Below, one piece after another: positions 35,200 to 45,730 of a stretch of DNA of 64,000 nucleotides. Source of the stretch: Endocalyx cinctus (taxonomy: Eukaryota > Ascomycota > Sordariomycetes > Amphisphaeriales > Apiosporaceae); contig BCKC01000005.1 in the NCBI GenBank assembly GCA_001600455.1, forward strand, positions 1,984,001 to 2,048,000. Direction: 5' to 3'. The translations under genes were made by a program, and so were the position numbers. Every line of letters begins with the position of its first letter. Within the stretch, counting starts at the first letter, position 1. A model generated the notes under the pieces. It was given only the letters and a program-made list of their open reading frames with translations, was not told where the DNA came from and did not search any database.

Positions 35200-36264
35200 G
35201 ACAATGATGGCTGTGCAATGAATTAAAGATGTATATCAACGAAGAATCAAGGAGTATATCAAAAATATTGAACTCGATGGGTTACAAGAGAAGATATAAG
35301 TAGATAATGTTAGATATATGTGGGTGTAATTGCATGATAATCTCAATCAGTATGAAGAAATGGTGTGTTCAGAGCTACGGAGTAGATCCGCTAGTGAAGG
35401 TAAAAAAAAAATAAGGTACCTAAAATGTCAGCGGATCATTACGTCGTTGCACATGTTAAAACAACTATCCTTGTACTCCGTAGTTGATCTTAATAGGTGT
35501 AATATGCATACCCCTTTATTGAATATGTACCTATACATAGTACGCACGCGTTTATACTGCTTACTGTGCTGTGTACTGTGTATTATAGTGAATGGATGTT
35601 ATTTACTTTCACTCTACCGAGTACAAACTGTGTAGTCGTGATCTCTTCTCTTAATTAATAATAACAACCTTGGAAGAAAAATGAATTAATTTAGGTAATA
35701 TTCGAACCTACATCTTCGATGACCGTAGCTAGAAGAAGTATTAGAATGTTACCAGTTATATTATTAGGTTTATAAATATTGGTACGTCGTTGAACCTTAT
35801 GAAACAAAAATCCCGTAGGACATAAAAACTACTTGATCCATCGGAGGAAACCACAGATCCGTGGACTTTCCATCTGAAATGATGATACGCCCAAGAGGAA
35901 TATAACCACAGCTGATAAACACTATATTTCCCTGTCTCCATGTGACCCGGGGGCAGAAGAAACCGGTAAAGTAAATCCTAGGATTAATCCTTTCACGATA
36001 TACCACGCGTATTCCTGCAATCGGCAATATGTGCTTGATATTTCAGGAATGACTCATAATAAATTTCAGGCAGCCATGCGAATCGCATGGTCTACCTCGG
36101 GCAGTTTGCGGGGCATGGGGCAGTTCAGATTCTGCATTAAAGCACTAGCATTGTCCAGTTGAAAAGGCGTGAAAATCCTTATATTTCATGTGGTATGCAA
36201 GATTTACGCATCTTTTCTCAAAATCCTCGCTCCGTAATTATATCCCATATCCATAGCGTTTTCA
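35200..36264. other. Divergent promoter region
   Basis: Upstream DNA shared by RMD1 (minus) and the ATP-grasp gene (plus). Contains TACGGAGTA-type motifs at 35376 and 35474. No gene supported. Confidence 0.5.
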
Positions 36265-38358
36265 ATGAGTTCCGTAACCATTAGAAAAGTGCAAACCTTA
36301 TTGCTACAACTACACGGCCAGACCGGTACGTTTCTAGAGAGAGAAAGATAACTTCGAATCGATCATATATTGACCTACTATTGATTGTCAGCCTTTTTTA
36401 ATTGCCGGTGGTCGGTTAACTCTAAATGCTTATCATATGGGGTATCTGTGGATCTACTGCTGAAAAGCATACCTCCACCGACATCTAACCAATACTCTGT
36501 GACAGCAGGAGAGATCATCAGTCTACATGATGATTATGACCATGGCGGTGCTGCACTACGGTGCATAACTCGAGACGAGTCGCCTACAGTGTTCGAGTTC
36601 TTCCGTAAAGTGCTAGACAATCTCCATAAGGACGGCCATGACGGAATGGCGGGTGTGAAACTGCTTGTTCCGACGGCAGAGAGATACGTGAGCCGCAGTG
36701 ATGCTATTGAGATGCGTACGAGGGGCTGTATACTCGTAGATGAGGTCAAAAGCTTTGTCGAGCCACTGGAGCACGTCAAGTCAGCTACCCAAGAACTTGA
36801 TTCAGGAGATATCATGACAATATGCTATAAAGCCCTGGGCGGTGCAAAAGTCAGGAGCCGTAACCTCTCCGAGGTTGAAAAGCAGCTGGAAGATCTCGAG
36901 GCTCAATTTGTCAACCGTCTATCATATAATTGGCTTTCGTCCCGACCACTTATTCGCAAGCGTCTTGCATTTGTTCAAGGCCGGGCTGACGCCGAGAGCA
37001 GCATAGAAATGTGGCGTGCAGCTGGCGCACTAGGTATATCCTTGGTTATCTTTGATAATGACAAGCATTGGATGCAAGATGCGAAGTGGTCCAGTCTCAG
37101 GGAGGCCTTCGTCCCCGTTGATATCACACCAGATCAGGGGTTCACCGCTCGTCTCGTCAAGGCTATTAAGAGCTATGGTAAACCGATACATGGGATTATG
37201 ACGGTGAGCGATTCGAGGCTTTCAGCGGTTGCACGCGTCGCTGAAGAGCTCGGGCTCTTTACGAGTCCAAGCCATGCCTATGATATCGCTGGCGATAAGT
37301 TCCTTACACGGAAATTGGAGCCCAGCGCTTCCGAATCGTTCGAATGCACGAGCGTTAGCCAGGTACATGCTCGCCTCGCCGACAAAACTCTACCGCCGCT
37401 TCGATACCCGCTAATTGTCAAGCCTTGTATGGGTTGGGGTAGTGAATGTGTGAGTCGAGTGGAGAATGACGATATGCTCTTAGATGCCGTTGAAAAGGCG
37501 TGCGCTCGTCACGAGGGATCCCCCTTTTCGAAAGCTTGTGTCGTGGAGCCATATATTTCGGGTCCCGAGTTTGACGCCAACTTCATACTTTCCAATGAAA
37601 ACGTCCTGTTTTCAGAAATCTGCGACGACTATCCTAGTCATGGCGACAATAATAGTGGCTCGACAGATTTATCCTCGAAGAATGACTTTCTCGAGACCCA
37701 AGGAGTGAGCTCTTCGCAACTGCCGGCAGAGGAAAAGGCCATGATTCGAGACCAGATCTGCCAAAGCATCATTCGACAAGGGTTTCGGTCCGGCGTATTC
37801 CACTGCGAAGGCCGGGTTCGCGACTCGACGGTCGAATTTCGACTCAACCCGTCGACGAAACATTTTGAGCTTGTACCTGTCGGCGCACGAAGCAGCGAAA
37901 AGCCGTCGACATACCTGATAGAGAACAATGCCCGACCTCCGGGGTATATGGAAGCCAATATGAGTGCGCTGACTTTTGGCGTAGATTACTTCGCTGCGCA
38001 AATGCTCCTAGCTCTGGGTGAAGAAGAAAATGACAGGTACCGAGACATGGCGACTCCTTTTCGCGACGGCGCGCAGTATCACAGTATGGTCCAGTACGTG
38101 ACGCCGACACGTAGCGGCCTGCTTCTCACCGAGGACCCAGGTAGGGAAATGGCCGAGAGATGTCCCGATCTCGTGAAGCCAGATAACGTTGCCATGTCAT
38201 GGTCACCGCTACGTAAGGGAGACATGGTTAAGGGGCCGGAAACGAAAGAAATAGCATGGATCAGCCGTTATGTGTTAACCAGTCGGAAGTCCTTAGAACA
38301 CCTTCTTTTTCTCGGGGATCAGATTGTGGAGGAGTACAAATACGAGCTAGAAGGCTAG
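36265..38358 (+). CDS. ATP-grasp ligase-like enzyme
   Basis: Two exons, 36265-36325 and 36392-38358, give 675 aa. The large open frame has no suitable ATG at its front; an upstream exon starting at 36265 joins it in phase 1 across a 66-nt intron (GTACGT to TCAG). The protein has an N-terminal pre-ATP-grasp part (about 20-200), then a Rossmann-like segment (RKRLAFVQG, ALGISLVIFDNDKHWM, IHGIMTVSDSRLSAVARVAEELGL) and the ATP-grasp fold: DKFLTRKLEP, YPLIVKPCMGWGSECVSRV with the ATP-binding Lys, CVVEPYISGPEFDANFIL, and ENNARPPGYM with Glu and Asn that bind Mg. Such enzymes join a carboxylate to an amine or thiol via an acyl phosphate. Related fungal proteins often sit in specialised metabolism loci; the substrate here is unknown. 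Confidence 0.85.
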
Positions 38359-39169
38359 ATTAAAATTCATCAAGCATAACGCACACTTGGCAGTTCGTTT
38401 ACACGTCGAGCATTCAACATGCTGGTACATATACGGCATTTACATATTATCGATCATAAGGCAATGAAATAATCCACGATCATTTATCTAATCGTCTTTT
38501 AAGCTTGTTTTGGTCATTTGAGGTATGATGACGCATTGACGGACGATAACAATTATAGCAGCGAGTATTATATAGAAGCTAAGAGCCGGTAAGCACCTCG
38601 GTAGGGAGAGATGAGACACGGTTGATCGAGTCGGATAGCGCTATCTCAGGAATAGAATGGGTCGGCATATGAGCTCTTGCATATTCGATCTGCTTTCTAT
38701 CATATAATAGCAATGGAATTGATTTCAGGATATATTTACGTAATTTCGAGTATGAATAGGTCTCAATTCGGCTTGATAAGAATGGGTTAGATTAATGAGG
38801 TGTATGTACACGGTACAGTAATCAGAGAGGAGAATGACCGACTCCGCAGGGAAGGACCCTTCCCCTCCAGGCCGAAGAAGACTGGGGAAACAAAACAAAA
38901 ATCTAGAACTGAGATCATTTAAGCGAAGAACAACTCATTACTATACTTCTCTTTCTAATAATTTACCAGAAAAAGTGATATATAGCTTGCCCTCTAGTTG
39001 GATACGAGAGAACTGACCACATCCTGCACGCTACCTTTCTCTATCAATTATGATGGATCACTTTTGACCCCCAATTCTCAGCCAACCACTACTTTATTGT
39101 TTGGCTGGTCCGGTTTAAGCCCGCCCAAATTCTCATAGTGATGTAGCTGCAACTTTAATTGTGTGGGGG

Positions 39170-39205
39170 CCCCACGATGCCCCACGATGCCCCACGATAC
39201 CCCAC
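39170..39205. repeat. 10-bp tandem repeat CCCACGATGC, about 3.5 copies
   Basis: Units at 39171, 39181 and 39191 (the last with one change, CCCACGATAC), then a partial unit. It lies about 130 bp left of the foldback element. Confidence 0.85.
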
Positions 39206-39336
39206 GGGAGCGGGGGAACGTCGGTGGTGGAGATGGAGAACCTAGAGCTATAGGTAGTCATGATTCTATGTATGAGCCATCCATTCTATCCATAATATAT
39301 ATGAGAAATCTGAGCTCGCAGCTGATCATGCGGTGT

Positions 39337-39408
39337 ATGTACAAAGTTGTCAGGGGAAGTTAACGGCGATTAGCAAAACCCGGGTCTAAATTTTATACCC
39401 GGGTTCAA
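39337..39408 (+). repeat. Left terminal inverted repeat (72 bp)
   Basis: Starts ATGTACAAAGTTG and ends ACCCGGGTTCAA. It pairs with 39691-39762. Contains an internal AACCCGGGT/ACCCGGGTT hairpin. Confidence 0.85.
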
Positions 39409-39690
39409 CTCTGCTCCACTCAACAGCAGCTCAATCTACGGAGCTTGGTAATTTTTTACAATAGTCACTGGCACCGCTGCAAAATCCACTCTAAATCTAC
39501 CACTGAAATTAGACTCAGAGTTGGTTCAAGGCCAATGCCGAGCCGACGCCGAGCCGAGTCCGATAACGGTAAACGGTAAGGTTGGGGTCAGGGTTAATTC
39601 CGGAGGTTTGGGGGAGCGGTACGAGTCCCCTATTAGTATATATGATATTTTTTTATTTTATTTTCAACGGAGGCTCAGTACCAGTAAAAA

Positions 39691-39762
39691 TTGAACCCGG
39701 GCATGAAATTTAGACCCGGGTTTAGGTACCCGCCGTTGAATACCCCCGGCAACTTTCTACAT
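39691..39762 (-). repeat. Right terminal inverted repeat (72 bp)
   Basis: The reverse complement starts ATGTAGAAAGTTG and ends GCCCGGGTTCAA, matching the left end throughout its length without gaps. Confidence 0.85.
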
Positions 39763-39998
39763 CCTGGCCCACTGTAACCTCGTGGAGTCCAAAGTTAGCA
39801 AGTCCATTAATAGTTACACCCTCTCTTTTTAAAGTGGTTTAAACTTTCTCGCCACTACAGGGGGTGTATACCTAATTAGTATATGCTTTATCCCAACCAA
39901 GTATAAGTAGGTCCATCTAGTTCCCATAACCCCAATGACTTGAGCTTCCCTAATCCCCATTCTTTAACTTTTATTTGACTATACAACCGACCAGCACC

Positions 39999-41426
39999 AT
40001 GACTAGTATTCCCACTATCCAAACGGCAGCCACCGTTCCTAAACTCGGTGGAGGGGTTAAGTTCGTTCATGATTATCCGGTGCCCAAACCAAAATATAAC
40101 GAGGTGATAGCCAAAGTCCTCTACACCGGCGTCTGTCAGAGTGGTAAGTGAGCAATGTGCACGTGGGGCGATCTGTCAACTGCTGCAAACCATCAGATAT
40201 ACACTATTCACTTAGTCTGAAACGGTGTTCAAGACCCGAAAAAAAAAAAAAACGGCTAATAGGACAAGGACAGACCTCCACGCCCAAGCGGGAACGGCCG
40301 CGGACGCGGAGGGAAACCTCGTCGTGAACCTCAAGCTACCGCACGTCGGCGGGCACGAAGGGATCGGACGCATCGTCGCCCTGGGCGCCGGGTGCGAAGC
40401 CGACGACGACGACCAGGTCCAGATCGGCAAGTACGTCGGGATCCGGTTCGCCAGCCGCATCTGCCGCCGGTGCGAGTACTGCCTCGCCGGCACGGAGCAG
40501 TACTGCACCAAGGGCACGAACCACCTGTTCGTCGAGGACGGCAGCTTCCAGGAGTACATCGCCCTCGACGCGGGGTACTTGACCATCCTCCCGGACGATA
40601 TCGACCCGGTCGTCATGGGGCCGGTGCTCTGCGCCGGGTTGACTACGTATAAGGTTAGATTTTGTTTGCTCTCTAGCTGTCGTTTCTACGTATGGGTAAC
40701 CAAAGGAAAATTGAATGACTAACTGGATATTTTAAAGGCCGTCAAGAATGCTAATATAAAAGCTGGTGACACTCTTGTTGTCGTTGGCGCTGGTGGTGGA
40801 TTAGGTCATCTCGCAGGTGCGTTTAGTATATTACCCAATCACCCAAATTTCCATTACTTAAAATCCCGTATTGAGGCTACATCACATTCTAAACTTAGAA
40901 GCTGACCGCTGGTTACGTGCCCTCAGTTCAATACGCGCGCGCCCAAGGGGCCATAGTCATCGGCGTGGACGGCGGATCCTCGAAGCGGGACTTCGTGACC
41001 TCTCTCGGAGCGAGCGAGTACGTCGACTTCCTCGAGACAGCTGACGTGCCGGCGCAGGTGCGGTCGCTCACCGATGGGGGACTCGGGGCCAACGCCGTGG
41101 TGGTCGTGGCCGGAAACGCCAAAGCGTTCGTCCAGGCCGCCGACATGCTCCGGCCCGGCGGCACCCTCTGCTGCGTCGGGATCCCGTCCGAGAAGCGAGG
41201 CCTCGAGACGGCAATCAGCACTATCGTTATCAAGGGCTTGCATATCACCGGAAACCTCGTCGGCTCCCTCAAGGAGTGCCTGGAAGCCGTCGACCTCGTT
41301 CGTAGAGGGGTCGTCAAACCTCAGGTCTCGGTCAGACCTTTCGAGGACTTGCCTAAGATTTACGAGGAGATGGAAAAGGGGGAGATTTCCGGAAGAGTGG
41401 TGCTTAAGATCGCGAAAGATGAATGA
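39999..41426 (+). CDS. Zinc-dependent alcohol dehydrogenase (MDR family)
   Basis: Four exons, 39999-40143, 40274-40653, 40738-40816 and 40927-41426, give 367 aa. All introns have GT-AG ends and keep the frame (phases 1, 0, 1). It is an ADH1-type medium-chain dehydrogenase that oxidises or reduces an alcohol/aldehyde with NAD(H). Visible marks: catalytic zinc Cys in TGVCQSDLH (C46), GGHEGIGRIVALG, the structural zinc set CRRCEYCLAGTEQYC (Cys-x2-Cys-x2-Cys-x7-Cys), the third catalytic Cys in GPVLCAGLTTYKA, the dinucleotide turn VVGAGGGLGHLAVQYA, then VDGG with the NAD-selecting Asp. Intron 1 has a run of A before its end. Exons 2 and 4 are very GC-rich while exon 1 is not. It lies tail-to-tail with the SnoaL-like gene. 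Confidence 0.93.
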
Positions 41427-41740
41427 ATGATTAATGAACAACCGTGAGTCTAAGGGTGTAAAGAGTAAAAAGGATTGAGATTTGGGTATTGTCTTCGGTA
41501 GCGGTGTATGTCATAGTGTTTCCTTCCATTTACGTAGCAATTTGTCGTGTAGCGTTCTCCTCCCAACCTAAATTCGTTTCAAATTTGGTTTTCATTATCG
41601 AATCTCAATGCTTTTAAATCTAATAAAAAAACCACGATTATCATCTTGCGGAAACCAACCACGAAACCCTAACAATTGAGAACCACCTTAATGACCAACC
41701 CTTATGATGCAAGTATTTCCAATTTCAGCACTTCTGAATC
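41427..41740. other. Spacer between convergent stops
   Basis: Short 3' region shared by the alcohol dehydrogenase (plus) and SnoaL-like (minus) genes. Nothing else seen. Confidence 0.5.
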
Positions 41741-42590
41741 TTAGTGACCAACACTAGAAATAGATGACATGACGTCGTAGTTGCCATCCTCCCAGGATAA
41801 AACCGCCTCATGATGGCTAATTCTCCAAGGATTCCTCCCCTCCGCCTCGAGGTCTTCCAACCTCGTAAGTTCTAGTATATACCGCCCCTATAATAGTTTG
41901 AAGGCCAAAGCAGAATGACCGCCAGTTAGTCATTACTCATTTGAACCTCGGCATGAAAGGTACGTATGAAATAACGAACGGGAGAATCAAAAGAAGAAGA
42001 CAACCTACCCCGTTGTGCATCATCGGTCCGCCTTTAGCAGTGCGACGATACAAATGGCCATTCACTTGTACGATCACTTTGCACTTGCTCGGGCGTGTGA
42101 TATTCGTGGTGGGTTGGGGGAGATCGATTAGGATGTTCCTAAGTCGACGAGGATGAAGTCAGATTCGGGATGGTTGTGGAATTTCCAATTAGAGGGGCGG
42201 ATAACCTTTTTTTTTTTTTTAAANAAAAAAAAAAAAAAAAGGAAGATATTAAGTAACGTACGAGATAACATGTTGCGTGGAGTCAAACGCCTCCATCATG
42301 GGTTCGAGACTAGCGATCCAAGCCGTCGCTGTAGTGTTCATGGGCTCTCCACCAAACATGGATGTGTAGTCGATAACGATCTGTGAATCGTAAACGTCGG
42401 AGACTAGCCCTTCGAACTGTTTCATGTCGATGAATAATGTCTAATGATGATATAAAAAAATAAGTAAACATTTTTCTTCCTTGTGGGAGCCTAAGAACTT
42501 CGTATGGAGTCGACTTACCAACCGAGCTACGGTGTTCTGGATATTCGCATGATCCAGGAGAAAGGACTGCGGATTGTATGTTTTACTCAT
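41741..42590 (-). CDS. SnoaL/NTF2-like small enzyme, four short exons
   Basis: Assembled on the minus strand from exons 42519-42590, 42262-42440, 42009-42138 and 41741-41887, giving 175 aa. Donors are GTAAGT, GTACGT and GTAGGT, acceptors TAG, TTAG and TATAG, with phases 0, 2, 0; the frame stays open to a TAA at 41741. The protein has the SnoaL-4/NTF2-like pattern: an N-terminal helix (FLLDHANIQNTVARLTLFIDMKQF), DVYDSQIVIDYTSMFGGEP, AWIASLEPMMEAFDSTQHVISN, then strands VIVQVNGHLYRRTA, GGRYILELTRLED and WRISHHEAVLSWEDGNYDVM. The His in STQHVISN and the Asp in VIDYTS line the usual pocket. Such proteins act as cyclases, dehydratases or isomerases in specialised metabolism. An undetermined base (42224) lies in intron 2 within a T/A homopolymer. 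Divergent from the NmrA-like gene. Confidence 0.85.
42207..42240. other. Homopolymer T/A junction with an undetermined base
   Basis: A run of 14 T is followed by AAA, an N at 42224, and 16 A. It can form a hairpin and is a likely assembly or base-calling weak point. It lies inside an intron, so the coding frame is not affected. Confidence 0.9.
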
Positions 42591-43573
42591 ATTTAAATCG
42601 ATACCTCTTGGATTATAAGATTATTATCTTGACTTGAATTTCATGTGGATGGAAAGGGTTAGAGGAAAGCGTTTCTTTCACGGGGATAAGTCTGGTATTA
42701 TATATCTACACTCTGAAATCCCAATCACAAAGACCAATTCCACTTGATACCAATTGCATCTCTTCAGGAAAATACTTACGTATACTATATACACCCACTC
42801 GCCCAATACAAAATTAACCACACGTTTTAAATGTATACTTTTTATTTAAATCATTCAATATTCACAGCAACTTTGAGTTATAGCCAACCCTAGATGTTAC
42901 GGTTCCAAGACATAATTCCGTCATTAAGTCCGGTTCCACCAGTCTCATCATCGTTGGCTATACCGGATGCTATTTATAAGGATGTCCGTATGATAGGCCA
43001 ATTGAATCACGTAACACAAGAAAATGAAATCCACCGACGGAGGATCTTGAAGCTATGTAATGTAGAAGATTATGAATCAACACATCATCTTCCCATTTGC
43101 CCATTTCCCCCATCTGCCCCATCTACTTATTAGTACCAAATCTAGCATGTAAGCTTAGCTAAATTCGACAGATTTTACGTCTCTCCCCTGGGAATCCCCT
43201 GGAGAAACCGGCTTGGCGCCTTCATACGCTAGGTATCCTAATTATACCGTCTACCCGTGACTCCACAGTCCACCTCACTCTTCCCTTCTGCTGGTGATAG
43301 GAGGTAAGCCCGTATTTCCGCGTACGTTCGTCAAACCGTTTCTCAAAAAGAAGATGATGGAAAAAAAGAAAAAAAAAAAAAAAGGAAGAAAGACGGTGAT
43401 TTTCCCTTGTTGATTTGGGGAAGAAAAAGTCAATTACAATATCCATACCTTCCCAACTCCTTACCGGCTGCGGATTGATTCATTTAGTCAAGAACATCGC
43501 TTGCTACAGTCTTACTTTTTTCTCCCCGAAAAAAAAAAAAAACAACAACGACAAAACGTAATTCAATCCTACA
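42591..43573. other. Divergent promoter region
   Basis: Shared upstream DNA of the SnoaL-like (minus) and NmrA-like (plus) genes. The open frame 42894-43133 has no recognisable features. A-rich runs occur near 43365-43384 and 43530-43543. Confidence 0.5.
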
Positions 43574-44689
43574 ATGACATCTTCCAGCACACCTTCGCCT
43601 CTATCCCGCGGCCCCGTCCTCCTCACGGGCGGAACCGGGAACATCGGCCGACGAATCGCCTCCCTACTCCGCGCCGCCGACGTGCCCGTACGGGTTGGGA
43701 CGCGATCCCCTTCCGGTTCCCTACCCGACGCCGTCAAGTTCGACTGGATGGACCAGAGCACGTGGGACGGGGCGCTGTCGACCGAGGCCGGGTCCCCGCC
43801 CGTCGCCGCCGTGTTTCTCGTGTTGCCGATCCTGGGCGACATGACGGACACGGCCGAGGCGTTCATCCGTCTCGCCCAGAGTAAAGGCGCGACCCGGTTC
43901 GTCCTCCTGAGCGCTAGCTCCATCGAGGAAGGGGATCCGGCTATGGGAGGGGTGCATAAAGTTTTGAGGCGGATGGAAGAGCAAGTAGAAGGAGAACAGG
44001 GGTCGATTAGTTGGGCGGTTTTGAGACCGACTTGGTTTCAAGGTGAGAAGACGCGAAGGAGGAATGTTCACCTCCGTTTTCTTTTCCTCTCCTTATCTCA
44101 AGACTTTTATGGCTGATCGGACTCATTTTCTCTCTCACTGAAAAGATAACTTTGTGAATCATTTGCCCTATGTAAAATCTCTCAACGAAGACAATAATAT
44201 CCTCTCCGCCACGGGACAGGGCAAGATACCGTGGGTATCGTGCGACGACATAGCCTCCGTCGGTTTCCACGCGCTTACGGCCGTCGAGCCTCCGAACAGA
44301 GACTACATAATCCTGGGTCCGGAGCTTTTGACTTATGCCGAAGTAAGTTTTACTGTCCCCCTCTATCGTTTTGTTGGAAAATTGTTTCCCGCCTAAAAAT
44401 ATTTAATTCTTATTTTCTTATTTTCTTATCATGAGAACAGCTCGCCGAGATATTCACCTCCGTCCTTGGACGTAAAATAACGTACGAAGAGATCACGGTA
44501 GAGAAACTCGCGGAACGGCACGTCTCGGCGGGCATGGACGAGACGAGTGCGATGATTCTAGCCCAAATGGACAGCGCCATAAAATCCGGATCAGAAGAAC
44601 ACATGAACGATGTCATCTTTTCTATTACGGGCAAGCACCCAAAGACTTTTAGACAATTTGTTGAGGAGAATAAGGCGGTCTGGATGTAA
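43574..44689 (+). CDS. NmrA/EasG-like NAD(P)-binding reductase
   Basis: Three exons, 43574-44042, 44146-44342 and 44441-44689, give 304 aa. Splice phases 1 and 0, GTGAGA/AAAG and GTAAGT/CAG ends. The N-terminus has the atypical short-chain dehydrogenase turn TGGTGNIGRR (about 18-27), then VRVGTRSPS, which usually selects NADP by its Arg, VKFDWMDQSTW, FLVLPILGDM, and RFVLLSASSIEEGDPAMG. Then come LRPTWFQDNFVNH, GQGKIPWVSCDDIASVGFHAL, YIILGPELLTYAELAEIFTSVLGRKITYEEI and a C-terminal ITGKHPKTFRQFVEENKAVW. This order matches festuclavine-dehydrogenase/EasG-like proteins of ergot alkaloid loci and their many relatives. The substrate is not known here. Exon 1 is GC-rich; the last exon is not. Confidence 0.9.
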
Positions 44690-45730
44690 TAACGACTGAA
44701 AGGAAGGTCTTGAAAGCTGGAAAGAGAGAACTGACGTTAACTTGATATTTTTGGGGCTTAAAACTTTGCATAAATCAACGCCCACTCCTATGCAATGCAT
44801 TTGACACATGCTAAGCTAGGTATTCCGATATGTGCGTACATTTTTAGGCCTCGTTCCCCTTGGCCTTAGTCTCTCTTTTGTGTGCACCATTGGTATTCAC
44901 CACTGGTATTCGTCTTTCATGTATATACCAGATATCCCTAAAACCTATTAAGTAGAATCGACCCTATGACTATAGGAACTAAACAAATAATCTTTAGCTA
45001 CCTATAATCTAGTACTAAATATCCACCACGACTTTATTGAGGGATACTTCCATAGAGATATATTGTGCGTATTATTCAGTCACGGGCAGAAGAAACAAGT
45101 GAAGCGCAAATTTGCATCTACCCGAAACAGTACCGCGACACCCTGCATGGTCTCAGACCTCATGTCTCATATACTCAATCTGTGTTATGTGATGCTTCCA
45201 TCTGCTATACATTCGTATTCAACCGAGATATTACGAAAGAAAGATAATAACAGCTCATAAGACCATTCGCGTATTTGTAAAGGGGGGGTAGAATAAACAA
45301 CCAATGCCATAAAATCAATGTCAAATGCTTTTCTTCGCCAATTTTCTTTTTATCTTTACTTAACGCCCCTGTCATATGACGAAAAAAAATGGTTTATCGA
45401 CCGTATAGGTACTAACAACTCTACGGTCGAGAATAGATTTATGAGAAGAATTCTGGTAGCGGCTGGAGAAAACAACAGAAGGAAAAGAAGTGAGAGAACG
45501 ACAGCGGGGATATAATAAATCAACCCAGTAATAAAGATACGGACGGATAATTGTCCATTATTTGAAAAGGAAGCGAAAAGCAACAAATGGAATTAAATGG
45601 CAGAAATAGAAAAGAAAATTTGACAGTGCGATGCAATAAGAAAATTAAAAGCGAGTGAGCGACATAGATGTGTTTCCTTCTCATCGCCAAACGGACCTAG
45701 TTTAATGAAGTGCTAGGACACTTAGTAATA
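44690..45730. other. Spacer, nothing seen
   Basis: 3' DNA of the NmrA-like gene and of the next minus-strand gene. Small frames near 45060-45500 do not look like genes. Confidence 0.5.

Larger units (their letters stand above)
39337..39762. mobile_element. MITE-like foldback element with 72-bp terminal inverted repeats
   Basis: The ends 39337-39408 and 39691-39762 are inverted copies over 72 bp without gaps, differing at a minority of positions. Each end itself contains an inverted pair AACCCGGGT...ACCCGGGTT, so each can form a small hairpin. No open frame codes for a transposase in the 282-bp interior. A TA dinucleotide stands at each edge (left TA then CAAAGTTG, right CAACTTTC then TA), which fits insertion at TA by Tc1/mariner-type transposases, though the first base pair does not match. 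No longer target duplication is seen. Confidence 0.75.
38359..39998. other. Spacer holding a foldback element
   Basis: Between the ATP-grasp gene and the alcohol dehydrogenase gene. It carries a short 10-bp tandem repeat (39170-39205) and the 426-bp element at 39337-39762. Frames such as 38834-39016 look random. Confidence 0.6.

Noticed and set aside
42894..43133. 79-codon plus-strand frame in the promoter of the NmrA-like gene
   Set aside because: No recognisable features; more likely chance in a promoter region.
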